Positions 54,701 through 63,467 of a stretch of 64,000 nucleotides of DNA are shown here, piece by piece. The stretch spans positions 148,702 through 212,701 of the forward strand of contig NZ_JACAOR010000007.1 in assembly GCF_013386115.1 (NCBI RefSeq), written 5' to 3'. A program made the position numbers and the translations under genes. A model generated the notes under the pieces. The model had not been told where the DNA came from and did no database searches. It was given only the letters and a program-made list of their open reading frames with translations. The stretch comes from Pseudomonas gingeri. GTDB lineage: Bacteria > Pseudomonadota > Gammaproteobacteria > Pseudomonadales > Pseudomonadaceae. The stretch's first letter is position 1; the number at the start of each line of letters is the position of its first letter.

Positions 54701-57535
54701 ATGTCTCCCAAAACACCGATTCGTCCTGGCGTACCCGTTACCGGCCAGGTCGATACGCCAGCAATCAGGCATCCCGAGATCAGTCCCGCGACACGCCCGC
54801 GCCTCCCCGGCAGCGGCAGCCCGGTGCTGCCCGGCCCCCCCGGCCAGTTGCCCGCCGCCACACCGGCGGCGACTGCCGCCGCGCAGTTGCCCGGCGCGGC
54901 CCCGGTGGTCATCAGCAGCATCAGCGCTGCCGTTGCCAGTCTTCCCGCGCGGGGGCGCCCCTTGAGTGCTTACTCGAGGCCCGCGCCCAGGGGCCTGCCG
55001 GCCCCCGACAGCGATGGCTTTCGCGTGGTCCAGCAGCGCCAGTTCGTCAATCTCGAAGATGGCCGGGTCGTCATGGTCCGCTACGATGACAACGTCCGCT
55101 CCTACTGCGCCCAGACCCGGGAAGAACACCGGCCCTCGGGCCCGGCCCTGTACCGGGTCGAGGGCAGCGATATCTGGAAAGAAAACAGCGCGGCCAGCCT
55201 GTTGCGCCAGTATCAGTTGTCCGTGAGACACCTGGCAGCGACGCTGCCCGGCACAAGCCCCGCGACGGCGGGCGGACGTCCCGAGGCCGGCGCCAACGAC
55301 CAGGCGCTGCGACATTGCCGGGCACTGCTGCTGGCCGATGCCGGACGTTTCTTCAGGAGTCACCCGGTGCCCGAGCGCCCGCCGTTGTCCGCACCGGGCG
55401 CCGCTGCGGGCCCGCGAGCGCTGATCGAGGCACTCTACCGAAACAGCGAAGGGGTGGTCCTCGGCGAAAACCTTACCGATGCGGGCAGCAAGCTGTTCCT
55501 GGTCACCCACATGGCGACGTTGGCTGAACAGGGCGTGCGTACGCTCTACCTGGAACGCCTGCGAACCGATGTCGAGCAGGTGCACCTGGATACCTTCCAC
55601 AAATCCGGCACCCTGAGCAATGCCCTGGACGATCATCTGCGAACACTCGATGGCGACTACGGCAATGCGCCCTCGGGCACCTGCAGCTACCACAACCTGA
55701 TCAGCACCGCACGCGTCCACGGTATCCGGGTCCAGGCACTGGATTGTGCCGCGAGCGACTCCCTGCGTGTACTCGAGCCTGAAATGCTCAACCGGGCCAC
55801 CGCCCTGAACTACCATGCCTGCCAGGTCATCCTGGCGGATCAGGTCGGTGGCCGCCAGGGCAAATGGCTGGCCCTGGTGGACATTCATCACGCCAAGGGT
55901 TATTCCCCTCAAGGCACTCCGGGACTGGCCCGCCTGCAAGGGGTGACGGCAGTGGAGGTCAACGACACCGTGAAAGGCCCCGCGATAGAGGCGGTCCCTG
56001 TTCCGCGGCTCAAGGCGGACGATCCGATGCGCCTCGTCATGCCTGACCTGAGGCTGTCCGTGAAACTGCCCTGGCGAGAGGCGCTTGAAATACCCCCGGC
56101 CTACCGCAAAGCACTGCGGGAGCGGATTCGCAACCCGGAAGAAATCGTGCGCAGAACCCACGTCCGGATCGGCGAACGGGCTGGAAACGAGGAAGGTATC
56201 AGTGACTTTCTGCGCCGCGCGCAACACCTGGAAGAGGCCAGCGCCGATTTTTTCCAGTGGTACAGCGGCAATCGCCGCGGCCGACCGGAGATTCCCCAGC
56301 TACCGGCTGACAGCCCGTCGTCGCGGATCCTGGAAAGGCTCTATGAAAACAACACCGGGCTGGTACTGGGCGCTGAACGGGGGGCGACCACCGCGAGGAA
56401 GTTCCTGATCGACAACATGCAAACCCTGGCGGCACTGCAGGTGGAAAAACTCTACGTGCAGAGTCTGCTGACGGACCTCGATCAGCCTTTTATCGACAGC
56501 TTTCATACAACGGGCACCCTGCCCCGGGAGCTGGAAAATGCCCTTTTGTCCGAGGACCCGCTCTGGGCGCCTGGCGACAACGGCTACACACTGCGGCGCC
56601 TGCTGATCAGTGCCCGTGAGCACGGTATCAAGGTCCAGGCGCTCGACACGGCGACCAGCTACAGGAAAAGACTGGCGCCATACGACGCGCCCAGCTTCAA
56701 CTACATTGCCCACAAGATTATCGACGACGATCAACAGCAGCAGGGTGATCACAAATGGCTGGCCCTGGTGCTGAATCTCTATGCCAGCAACGTCAGGGGA
56801 GTACCGGGCCTGGCGCAACTGCAAGGCGCACCGGGCCTGCGGATTGTCGCCATGGGACCAGGGGCCACCGCGCAGGTAAAAGCCGATCACGGCGAGATAG
56901 TGAGTGTGCATGATCGCCACGTCTACCTGCGTTCGGACCTGGTGCTGGAACTCGCCAGTGATGCCGCCCCCCCGGCACGGGCAGTGCAGAACCCCCGCAG
57001 TTGTCTGGGTTGGCGAGAAGGGAGTGGACGAGACTTCCTGATTGAAAAACAGGGCGCCAATTTCATCCTGGTGCAGAAAAGTTATCAGATCGGTGGGGAT
57101 GCCTATTTCGAGAAGGTCATCGAAGTAAAGGATGGCAAATACCTGATGCCACCAGGCGCCATCCGGCTCCAGAGCCTGCCCTACGACAGCCTCGCGGATC
57201 TGGTCTGGGGGCTCAGGAGCGAGGGCTATGTCCAGGTCGCCGAAATCCCTGGCGTCATTCCCGCGGTGCCGAGGCTCGACACCCATCCGCAGCTCCATCG
57301 GCCAGGCATGTTCCTCTTCGACGAAACCGCGAACGGCACCGTGCTCGTCCATCGCTCAAGGAATCGTGCATTGAGCGTGACGCCCGTCAAACGCAACCCG
57401 GCCGGCAAGCTGTACATCAGCCACGCACGCTGGGGCTACGACGAAACCAACCTGTTTGACAGCCTGGACGAAATTGGCCGTCATTTGATCCGGGATAATG
57501 GCATGACGCGCTATATCGCCCCCGCCGAGCGTTGA
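54701..57535 (+). CDS. Toxin-like protein with two TIKI-like domain copies (membrane-targeted effector family)
   Basis: 944 residues. The first 110 are Pro/Ala-rich and probably flexible. Two related domains follow. Copy 1 is at about 246-352, with ALYRNSEGVVLGENLTDAG, FLVTHMATLAEQGVRTLYLE and HGIRVQALDCAAS. Copy 2 is at about 545-655, with RLYENNTGLVLGAERGATT, FLIDNMQTLAALQVEKLYVQ and HGIKVQALDTATS. These match the TIKI/ChaN-like effector domain of Pseudomonas membrane-targeted toxins. In the relatives I recall, the first motif reads GExH and a later one EHL. Here His is replaced by Leu and Arg, and EHL by ERL and QSL, so both copies may be catalytically altered. GAAAGGA precedes the ATG and the gap to the previous gene is 18 bp, so the two are cotranscribed. 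A hairpin follows the stop. Confidence 0.75.
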   Translation: MSPKTPIRPGVPVTGQVDTPAIRHPEISPATRPRLPGSGSPVLPGPPGQLPAATPAATAAAQLPGAAPVVISSISAAVASLPARGRPLSAYSRPAPRGLPAPDSDGFRVVQQRQFVNLEDGRVVMVRYDDNVRSYCAQTREEHRPSGPALYRVEGSDIWKENSAASLLRQYQLSVRHLAATLPGTSPATAGGRPEAGANDQALRHCRALLLADAGRFFRSHPVPERPPLSAPGAAAGPRALIEALYRNSEGVVLGENLTDAGSKLFLVTHMATLAEQGVRTLYLERLRTDVEQVHLDTFHKSGTLSNALDDHLRTLDGDYGNAPSGTCSYHNLISTARVHGIRVQALDCAASDSLRVLEPEMLNRATALNYHACQVILADQVGGRQGKWLALVDIHHAKGYSPQGTPGLARLQGVTAVEVNDTVKGPAIEAVPVPRLKADDPMRLVMPDLRLSVKLPWREALEIPPAYRKALRERIRNPEEIVRRTHVRIGERAGNEEGISDFLRRAQHLEEASADFFQWYSGNRRGRPEIPQLPADSPSSRILERLYENNTGLVLGAERGATTARKFLIDNMQTLAALQVEKLYVQSLLTDLDQPFIDSFHTTGTLPRELENALLSEDPLWAPGDNGYTLRRLLISAREHGIKVQALDTATSYRKRLAPYDAPSFNYIAHKIIDDDQQQQGDHKWLALVLNLYASNVRGVPGLAQLQGAPGLRIVAMGPGATAQVKADHGEIVSVHDRHVYLRSDLVLELASDAAPPARAVQNPRSCLGWREGSGRDFLIEKQGANFILVQKSYQIGGDAYFEKVIEVKDGKYLMPPGAIRLQSLPYDSLADLVWGLRSEGYVQVAEIPGVIPAVPRLDTHPQLHRPGMFLFDETANGTVLVHRSRNRALSVTPVKRNPAGKLYISHARWGYDETNLFDSLDEIGRHLIRDNGMTRYIAPAER

Positions 57536-57540
57536 GACCC

Positions 57541-57571
57541 GGCCCCCGTTCAGCCGTCTGCAACGGGGGCC
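57541..57571. terminator. Hairpin between convergent toxin and mbtH genes
   Basis: GGCCCCCGTT (57541-57550) and AACGGGGGCC (57562-57571) form a perfect 10-bp stem with an 11-nt loop, exactly between two convergent stop codons (57535 and 57577). It lacks a T-run on either side, but the position suggests bidirectional termination. Confidence 0.55.
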
Positions 57572-57576
57572 ATCGC

Positions 57577-57801
57577 TCAGCCAGCCAGGGCCTGGGCGTC
57601 CATCTTCTGGCGCAGGCTCAGTGGACGCATGTCGGTCCAGACCTCCTCGATGTATTCCAGGCACTCTTTCTTGAAGCCGCTCTTGCCCACGGTGCGCCAG
57701 CCGTTGGGGATGGCCTTGTAGTCCGGCCAGATGGAATATTGCTCCTCGTGGTTGACCACTACCTGAAAGAGGATGTCGTCGCGGTCAAATACTGAAGTCA
57801 T
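57577..57801 (-). CDS. MbtH-like protein, NRPS adenylation-domain chaperone
   Basis: 74 residues with the MbtH signature: [19 protein letters not shown] (about 17-35) and the later [14 protein letters not shown]. MbtH-like proteins bind NRPS adenylation domains and raise their solubility and activity; PA2412 does this for pyoverdine synthetases in P. aeruginosa. The ATG at 57801 is chosen; a farther start at 57840 adds residues not seen in the family. The gene lies 84 bp after pvdH on the same strand and has its own PvdS-type box overlapping the pvdH stop. It would serve all ten adenylation domains of the operon at 6831-43333. Confidence 0.95.
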   Translation of the reverse strand: MTSVFDRDDILFQVVVNHEEQYSIWPDYKAIPNGWRTVGKSGFKKECLEYIEEVWTDMRPLSLRQKMDAQALAG

Positions 57802-57864
57802 TGCTGTTCTCCGTGAGAGTGGGGGTGAGGCTGCGCCCATCGCGCAGCCCCCGTGTAGATGAAA

Positions 57865-57888
57865 ACGTGCGGAGCCGCCGGAAAATTA
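57865..57888 (-). promoter_or_regulatory. PvdS-type box (TAATT variant) for the mbtH-like gene
   Basis: On the minus strand: TAATT at 57888-57884, 16 nt, CGT at 57867-57865, about 64 bp before the mbtH ATG. The first three bases (TAA) are also the pvdH stop codon. It has the same one-base variant as the box for the NRPS operon. Confidence 0.6.
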
Positions 57889-59298
57889 GACCGCGGCGAC
57901 CGCCGCCGCCAGGGCGTTGCCAAAAATCCGCGCCACTTCGTCGACCTGGGCCGCGGTGATCACCAGCGGCGGCAGGAACCGCACCACGCCGCCGTGACGC
58001 CCGCCCAGTTCGAGGATCAGCCCGCGCTTGAGGCATTCGCGCTGGATCAGCGGAGCAAGACGTGGAAAGGCCGGCGGATGCCCCTGGGCATCCAGGGTGC
58101 CGCTCGGGTCGACCAGTTCGACGCCCATCATCAGGCCACGCCCGCGAATATCCCCCAGTTGCGGGAAGTCGCGCTGCAACAGGCGCAGGTGCTCGCCGAG
58201 GCGCTCGCCCATGGCCGCCGCGTGGGCCGGCAGATCGTGCTCCTTGAGATAACGCATCACCGCGGAACCGGCCGCCATGGCCATCTGATTGCCACGGAAG
58301 GTCCCGGCATGAGCGCCCGGGGCCCAGGTGTCGAGCCAGTCGCGATAGACCATGACCGCCAGCGGCAGGCTGCCACCAATGGCCTTGGACATCACCACCA
58401 CGTCCGGGATGATGCCGGCGTGTTCAAAGGCGAACATCTTGCCGGTACGCCCGAAACCGCTCTGGATCTCGTCGACGATCAGCGCCACGCCGGCCTTTTC
58501 GGTGATCCGCCGCAGGCCGCGCAGCCAGTCCAGATCCGCCGGGATCATGCCGCCCTCGCCCTGCACCGCCTCGACGATGATCGCCGCCGGCAGTTGCACG
58601 CCGCCCTCGGGATCGTTCAGCAGGTTTTCCAGGTAGTGCAGGTTGACCTTCACCCCCTGCGCGCCGCCGAGACCGAACGGGCAGCGGTAATCGTAGGGAT
58701 AAGGCAGGAACTGCACGCCATTGCCCAACAGGGCACCCAGCGGTTTTTTCGGCCCCAGGCTGCCCATCAGGCTCAACGCGCCCTGGCTCATGCCGTGATA
58801 GGCGCCCTGGAACGACAGGACGGTACTGCGGCCGGTGGCGGTACGCACCAGCTTGAGGGCCGCTTCCACCGCATCGGTGCCGGTCGGGCCGCAGAACTGG
58901 ATCTTCGCTTCCTGGGCCAGGGCCTCGGGCAACAGGCCGAACAGGTCCTGGACGAACTGGTCCTTGACCGGCGTGGTCAGGTCGAGGGTGTGCAGAGGCA
59001 GCTCGTCGGCCAGCACCTGCTGGATCGCCTCGATCACCACCGGGTGGTTGTGCCCCAGCGCCAGGGTGCCGGCGCCGGCCAGGCAGTCGATGAACCGTCG
59101 TCCCTCGACGTCTTCGACATACAGCCCCTTGGCCCGCTTCAGTGCCAGCGGGATACGCCGGGGGTAGCTGCGAGCGTTGGACTCCTGGCGATTCTGCCGG
59201 GCCAGCAGCGGCGACTCCTCGAACTCATAGAGCGTTTCAACCGCTGACTGGCTGGGGCGGACCGGCGGCTTTTCGATAAGGCTGGTAGCGACTGACAT
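57886..59298 (-). CDS. pvdH: PvdH, diaminobutyrate-2-oxoglutarate aminotransferase
   Basis: 470 residues, class III PLP-dependent aminotransferase. Visible motifs include LAGAGTLALGHNHP (about 77), FCGPTGTDAVEAALKLVRTATGR (about 135-160), the cofactor-contacting DEIQSGFGRTG (about 270), and the PLP lysine in VVMSKAIGG (about 300). It makes L-2,4-diaminobutyrate from aspartate semialdehyde and glutamate. Dab is needed for the chromophore and, from its code, for the second module of the synthetase at 17418-25355. The ATG at 59298 is preferred because GAGGGATCGAGAG precedes it and the protein then begins like known PvdH. A PvdS-type box lies 83 bp upstream. mbtH follows, as in P. aeruginosa PA2413-PA2412. 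Confidence 0.95.
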   Translation of the reverse strand: MSVATSLIEKPPVRPSQSAVETLYEFEESPLLARQNRQESNARSYPRRIPLALKRAKGLYVEDVEGRRFIDCLAGAGTLALGHNHPVVIEAIQQVLADELPLHTLDLTTPVKDQFVQDLFGLLPEALAQEAKIQFCGPTGTDAVEAALKLVRTATGRSTVLSFQGAYHGMSQGALSLMGSLGPKKPLGALLGNGVQFLPYPYDYRCPFGLGGAQGVKVNLHYLENLLNDPEGGVQLPAAIIVEAVQGEGGMIPADLDWLRGLRRITEKAGVALIVDEIQSGFGRTGKMFAFEHAGIIPDVVVMSKAIGGSLPLAVMVYRDWLDTWAPGAHAGTFRGNQMAMAAGSAVMRYLKEHDLPAHAAAMGERLGEHLRLLQRDFPQLGDIRGRGLMMGVELVDPSGTLDAQGHPPAFPRLAPLIQRECLKRGLILELGGRHGGVVRFLPPLVITAAQVDEVARIFGNALAAAVAAV

Positions 59299-59380
59299 CT
59301 CTCGATCCCTCAATACTCTGATGATATTGACCAAAACCCTGTTGCCGCACGCGCACGCGTGCAGACTTCGTGTTCAGGAA

Positions 59381-59404
59381 ACGCACCAGCGTGTCGGGGA
59401 TTTA
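59381..59404 (-). promoter_or_regulatory. PvdS-type iron-starvation box upstream of pvdH
   Basis: On the minus strand: CTAAAT with TAAAT at 59404-59400, 16 nt, CGT at 59383-59381. It is an exact match to the PvdS pattern, 83 bp before the pvdH start codon, in the 190-bp gap between pvdH and the sensor kinase gene. Confidence 0.75.
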
Positions 59405-59488
59405 GACCCGTCGGGCAGTTGGATGAGAAGTTTTTCCATCGGGTTCGCCAGCCTGGGCCGGCCGGCGGGATTTTTCGGGAGTTGCCCG

Positions 59489-60814
59489 TCACACCGCCTG
59501 CAAGGGCATGGTCAGCTCGACCCGCAGGCCATCCGGCCGGCTGTCGAAATGCAGGACGCAGCCGCAGCGCTGGACGATCGCCTGGACAATCGCCAGCCCC
59601 AGGCCACAGCCGGTACTCTTGCCGTTGCGCCAGAAGCGTTGCGTCAGGTGCTGCAGATCATCCTCGGCGATCCCCGGACCATGGTCGCGGACCTGGAAAC
59701 GCACGCGGTTGCCGATGGTTTCCACGTTCAGCTCCACCGGTGCATCCCCCGGCGTATGGCGCAGGGCGTTGTCCAGCAGGTTGCGCAAGGCGGCGATGGA
59801 CAGGGTCGAGGGCATTTCCAGCGGCGCGGCCGAGCAATGCTCCGGCAGATGCAGCTCGATCCGCCCGCGGTCGCCAGTGGCCGAATCCTGGATCGCCAGG
59901 CGCGCCACCTGTTCGGCAGTGCACTGCACGCCATCGTCGAACGACAGGCTGCCTTCGACCCGCGCCAGCAACAGCAACTGCTCCAGGGTCCGGTGCAGGC
60001 GGTCGGCGCCGGCCTCGGCATGGGCCAGGGATTGATCGCGGGCCGCGCCTTCGGTCATGCGCGCCACCTGCAGGTGGGTCTTGATCGCGGTCAGCGGGCT
60101 GCGCAACTCGTGGGCCGCGTCGCCGGTCAGCCGCCGCTCGCGCTCGATGGTCTTGCCGATGCGCTGGAGCAACTGGTTCTGGGTATCGAGCAACGGCTGC
60201 AACTCGCGGGGCAGCGGCTGCACCTGCAAGGGTTCGAGGGAATCCGGGCTGCGCCGCATCAGCGCGTCGCGCATCCGGTTGAGCGGTGTCAGGCCCTGGC
60301 CGAGTCCCAGCCAGAGCAGGCACAGGCAGCCGAGCAAGGCGACGCCGACCGGCACCGAGGCGGCTAGCAGGACCGACAGGTTCAAGGCCTCGCGCTCGAC
60401 CTGGCGATCGGCGGTGGTGATATGGATATCGCCGCGGACCAGGGTGAAGGTGCGCCAGGGCGCGCCGTCGATCATCTGGTCATGGAAACCGACGTTCTGC
60501 GCTTCCAGGTCCTGTTCGGGGTTGTTGTGACTGCGCGCCAGCACTTCCCCGCGCAGGGAACTGACCTGGCAGGCCATGCCGCCGCTGATATTCAACTGTT
60601 CGGAGCTGAAATGCGTGCTCCCGTCCTGGCCCGACATCGGCGGCAACTGCTCCAGCAGCCCGGCCACCATGCGTGCCGACGCCACCAGGCGCTGGTCGAG
60701 GGAGAACATCATCTGATGGCGCAGGTCGCTGAGCATCCAGGTCGCGGCCAGGGCCCAGATCAGGATGAAGGCCGAGCCGATGGTCAGGCTCAGGCGCAGG
60801 CGCAGGCTCATCAT
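59489..60814 (-). CDS. Sensor histidine kinase (OmpR-partner type)
   Basis: 441 residues. Two membrane segments (about 8-28 and 145-170) enclose a periplasmic sensor region. A HAMP-like linker, the phosphoacceptor H-box DAAHELRSPLTA (His at about 236), the N-box LLDNALRHTP (about 350), DHGPGIAEDD and GCGLGLAIV follow. It overlaps or abuts the response regulator gene (the ATG lies 2 bp past its stop). The pair lies divergent to dsbD and tlpA, the same neighbourhood as P. aeruginosa PA2480-PA2477, so it may sense periplasmic redox or metal stress; the signal is unknown. It resembles QseC/PmrB-type kinases in layout. Confidence 0.92.
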   Translation of the reverse strand: MMSLRLRLSLTIGSAFILIWALAATWMLSDLRHQMMFSLDQRLVASARMVAGLLEQLPPMSGQDGSTHFSSEQLNISGGMACQVSSLRGEVLARSHNNPEQDLEAQNVGFHDQMIDGAPWRTFTLVRGDIHITTADRQVEREALNLSVLLAASVPVGVALLGCLCLLWLGLGQGLTPLNRMRDALMRRSPDSLEPLQVQPLPRELQPLLDTQNQLLQRIGKTIERERRLTGDAAHELRSPLTAIKTHLQVARMTEGAARDQSLAHAEAGADRLHRTLEQLLLLARVEGSLSFDDGVQCTAEQVARLAIQDSATGDRGRIELHLPEHCSAAPLEMPSTLSIAALRNLLDNALRHTPGDAPVELNVETIGNRVRFQVRDHGPGIAEDDLQHLTQRFWRNGKSTGCGLGLAIVQAIVQRCGCVLHFDSRPDGLRVELTMPLQAV

Positions 60815-60816
60815 GC

Positions 60817-61491
60817 TTACAGCTCTCCGTCACCCGCCGGGCCCAGGCGGTAACCCAGGCCGCGGACGGTCTCGACAATGCCGTTGCCCAGCTTGCGGCG
60901 CAAATGGTGGATATGCACGTTCAGGGCGTTGCTTTCCAGCTCGTCGCTGAAGCCATAGACGCTGTCTTTCAGCTGCTCGCTGGAAAGTACCCGGCCACGG
61001 TTGTGCAGCAGGGCCTGCAACAGCGCCTGCTCGCGCCGCGAGAGGTCCACCGACTGACCGTTGAGGGTGGTGACGCGGCTGCTCGGGTCGTAGCTCAACG
61101 GGCCGTGCTCGATCAGGTTGACACTGCGTCCGGCTACCCGGCGCAGCAGCGTCTGCAGGCGGGCGAAAAGTTCGCGCAGGTCGAACGGCTTGAGCAGGTA
61201 GTCGTCGGCACCGGCCTGCAGGCCGTCGACCCGGTCGGTCACCGAGTCGCGGGCGGTAAGGATCAGTACCGGCAGTTCCAGGCCCTTGCTGCGCAACTGG
61301 GTGAGTAGTTTCAGGCCGTCTTCGTCGGGCAGGCCGAGATCGAGGACCATCACGTCGAACTCCGCCGCGCGCAGCATGGCCCGCGCGGCGGATGCCGTGG
61401 CCACGTGCTCCACGGTCATGCCCTGGGCGGTCAGGCCGGCAACGATGCCGCTGGCAATCAACTCGTCGTCTTCGCAAACCAGTACGTGCAT
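60817..61491 (-). CDS. OmpR/PmrA-type response regulator
   Basis: 224 residues. Receiver domain with acidic pocket ED-D at 7-9, phosphoacceptor Asp51 in VMVLDLGLPDEDG, Thr in LILTARD (about 79) and Lys in LLKPFD (about 101). The C-terminal winged-helix DNA-binding domain contains RREQALLQALLHNRGRVLSS and NVHIHHLRRKLG. The ATG at 61491 is chosen because the receiver begins there; an in-frame extension upstream has no family support. It is transcribed with the kinase and divergently from dsbD. A direct repeat in the shared region (61653-61670) is a candidate binding site for this regulator. Confidence 0.93.
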   Translation of the reverse strand: MHVLVCEDDELIASGIVAGLTAQGMTVEHVATASAARAMLRAAEFDVMVLDLGLPDEDGLKLLTQLRSKGLELPVLILTARDSVTDRVDGLQAGADDYLLKPFDLRELFARLQTLLRRVAGRSVNLIEHGPLSYDPSSRVTTLNGQSVDLSRREQALLQALLHNRGRVLSSEQLKDSVYGFSDELESNALNVHIHHLRRKLGNGIVETVRGLGYRLGPAGDGEL

Positions 61492-61652
61492 GGGAATACC
61501 TGTGCAAATGTGTCCATTGGGACACAGATGGATTAAGCCGCGATTATGCCGCCAACGGAACAAGGATAGGTAACCGCAGGTCCAGTGGTGAGCGGCGCGC
61601 CCCTACGTTGCCCAGGAAGCGCTTCAGCAGGCAGGCACTCGACGGGCGCATG

Positions 61653-61670
61653 GGTTAATGATCGGTTAAT
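61653..61670. promoter_or_regulatory. Direct repeat, candidate response-regulator operator for dsbD
   Basis: GGTTAAT occurs at 61653-61659 and 61664-61670, an 11-bp period, about 50 bp before the dsbD start. PmrA/QseB-type regulators bind TTAA-containing half-sites repeated with this period. The link to the adjacent regulator is inference. Confidence 0.55.
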
Positions 61671-61718
61671 CGCTGCCCAGCAGTCTTGCCTGACAGGTTC
61701 CTGCATTAAGGTTTTTTC

Positions 61719-63467
61719 ATGCGTTGGTTATTCACCCTGGTTTTTCTGCTGTTCGCCGGGCTGGCCCAGGCCGGCAATGACCCGTTCGCGGTCAAGAAGC
61801 CGGATTTCCCCCCTGCCGGCAAGGTCTTCATCTTCAGCTCCGAGAAGCTCGATTCCGGCCAGACCCGGCTGTACTGGCAGATCGCTGACGGTTATTACCT
61901 GTATCAGAAACGCCTGAAATTCGACGGCCTCGATCCGGCCCAGCGGCCTGCCCTGCCTGAGGCGCAGTCCCACAGCGACGAGTTCTTCGGCGAGCAGCCG
62001 GTCTATCGTGGCGAACTCGAACTGCTGGTGCCGGCCGGCGCCAGCGGCCAGGTCACGGTTGGCTGGCAAGGCTGTGCGGATGCCGGGCTGTGTTATCCAC
62101 CGCAGAGCATGGTGGTCGACCTCGGCGGAAAAACCACCCAGGTGGCGGCCGGACAGGCGCAGGGGCTGGCACAGGATCAATCCCTGGCCAGCGGCCTGAG
62201 CCAGCATGCGCTGGGCTGGAGCCTGCTGGCGTTCTTCGGCCTGGGCCTGCTGCTGGCCTTTACCCCTTGCACCCTGCCGATGCTGCCGATCCTCGCCGGC
62301 CTGGTGGTCGGCAGCGGTGCCAGCCCACGGCGCGGCTTCGCCCTGGCGGGCAGCTATGTGATCAGTATGGCGCTGGTCTATGCCGCGCTGGGCGTGGTCG
62401 CGGCCCTGCTGGGCGGCAACCTGCAGGCCTTCCTGCAACAGCCCTGGCTGCTGGGCAGTTTCGCCGCGTTGTTCGTGGTGCTGGCCCTGCCGATGTTCGG
62501 TGTCTTCGAACTGCAACTGCCCGGCGCCCTGCGCGACCGCCTGGAACGTGCCGGCCAGGGCCGGCGCGGCGGCAGCCTGGTGGGTGCCGGGATCATCGGC
62601 GCGCTGTCCGGGCTGATGGTCGGGCCGTGCATGACCGCGCCGCTGGCCGGTGCCCTGCTGTATATCGCCCAGAGCGGCAACGTCCTGCTCGGCGGGCTGG
62701 TCCTGTTCAGCCTCGGCATCGGCATGGGCCTGCCGCTGTTGCTGCTGGTGACCGTGGGCAATCGCTTCCTGCCCAAGCCGGGGGCCTGGATGGACCGGGT
62801 CAAGGCGATATTCGGCTTCCTGTTCCTCGGCACCGCGATCCTGATGATTCGCCCGGTGGTCAACGAGTCGCTGTGGCTCGGCCTGTGGGGCGCCCTGGCC
62901 CTGATCGTCGCCTGCTGTGCCTGGCGGCTGTCCCGCGAACCCGGGCGCTGGGCGCTGCCGGCCAGTTGCCTGGGCCTGCTGCTGGGCCTCTGGGGCGGCC
63001 TGCTGGTGATCGGTGCCGCCGGCGGTGGCAGCGATCCGTGGCGCCCGTTGCAGGTATACACCGGCTCCGCGGCGGGTGCCGGCAACGCGGCGAGCCATGC
63101 AGCCTTCGTCACGGTCAAGGACCCGGCGGCCCTGCAACGCGAGCTGGACAGCGCCAGGTCCCAGGGCCAGTGGATACTGGTGGACTACTACGCGGACTGG
63201 TGCGTGTCGTGCAAGATCATGGAGAAAACGGTGTTCGGCAAGGCCGAGGTGATGAGCGCCCTGCGCGATGTACGGCTGGTGCGCCTGGACGTGACCGACG
63301 ACAATGCCGCCAGCCGCGAACTGCTCGGCCGCTTCGAAGTGCCCGGTCCACCGACCCTGCTGTGGATAACCCCCGATGGCGTCGAGCACCGGGCCGGCCG
63401 CATCACCGGTGAAGTCGATGCCACCGGATTCCTGCAAAACTGGAACAGCACACGGGATGCCCGCTAA
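61719..63467 (+). CDS. dsbD: DsbD-type thiol:disulfide interchange protein
   Basis: 582 residues. Signal peptide (1-18), then the periplasmic alpha domain with the Cys pair in QGCADAGLCYPP (about 118-127). The beta domain has about eight membrane segments, with membrane cysteines in FTPCTLPMLP (about 184) and GPCMTAPL (about 303). The gamma thioredoxin-like domain carries the CxxC of YADWCVSCK (about 490). The protein moves electrons from cytoplasmic thioredoxin to periplasmic partners. It corresponds to the DsbD2 type next to a TlpA-like protein in P. aeruginosa (PA2478-PA2477). TAAGG precedes the ATG. The next gene starts directly after the stop. Confidence 0.93.
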   Translation: MRWLFTLVFLLFAGLAQAGNDPFAVKKPDFPPAGKVFIFSSEKLDSGQTRLYWQIADGYYLYQKRLKFDGLDPAQRPALPEAQSHSDEFFGEQPVYRGELELLVPAGASGQVTVGWQGCADAGLCYPPQSMVVDLGGKTTQVAAGQAQGLAQDQSLASGLSQHALGWSLLAFFGLGLLLAFTPCTLPMLPILAGLVVGSGASPRRGFALAGSYVISMALVYAALGVVAALLGGNLQAFLQQPWLLGSFAALFVVLALPMFGVFELQLPGALRDRLERAGQGRRGGSLVGAGIIGALSGLMVGPCMTAPLAGALLYIAQSGNVLLGGLVLFSLGIGMGLPLLLLVTVGNRFLPKPGAWMDRVKAIFGFLFLGTAILMIRPVVNESLWLGLWGALALIVACCAWRLSREPGRWALPASCLGLLLGLWGGLLVIGAAGGGSDPWRPLQVYTGSAAGAGNAASHAAFVTVKDPAALQRELDSARSQGQWILVDYYADWCVSCKIMEKTVFGKAEVMSALRDVRLVRLDVTDDNAASRELLGRFEVPGPPTLLWITPDGVEHRAGRITGEVDATGFLQNWNSTRDAR

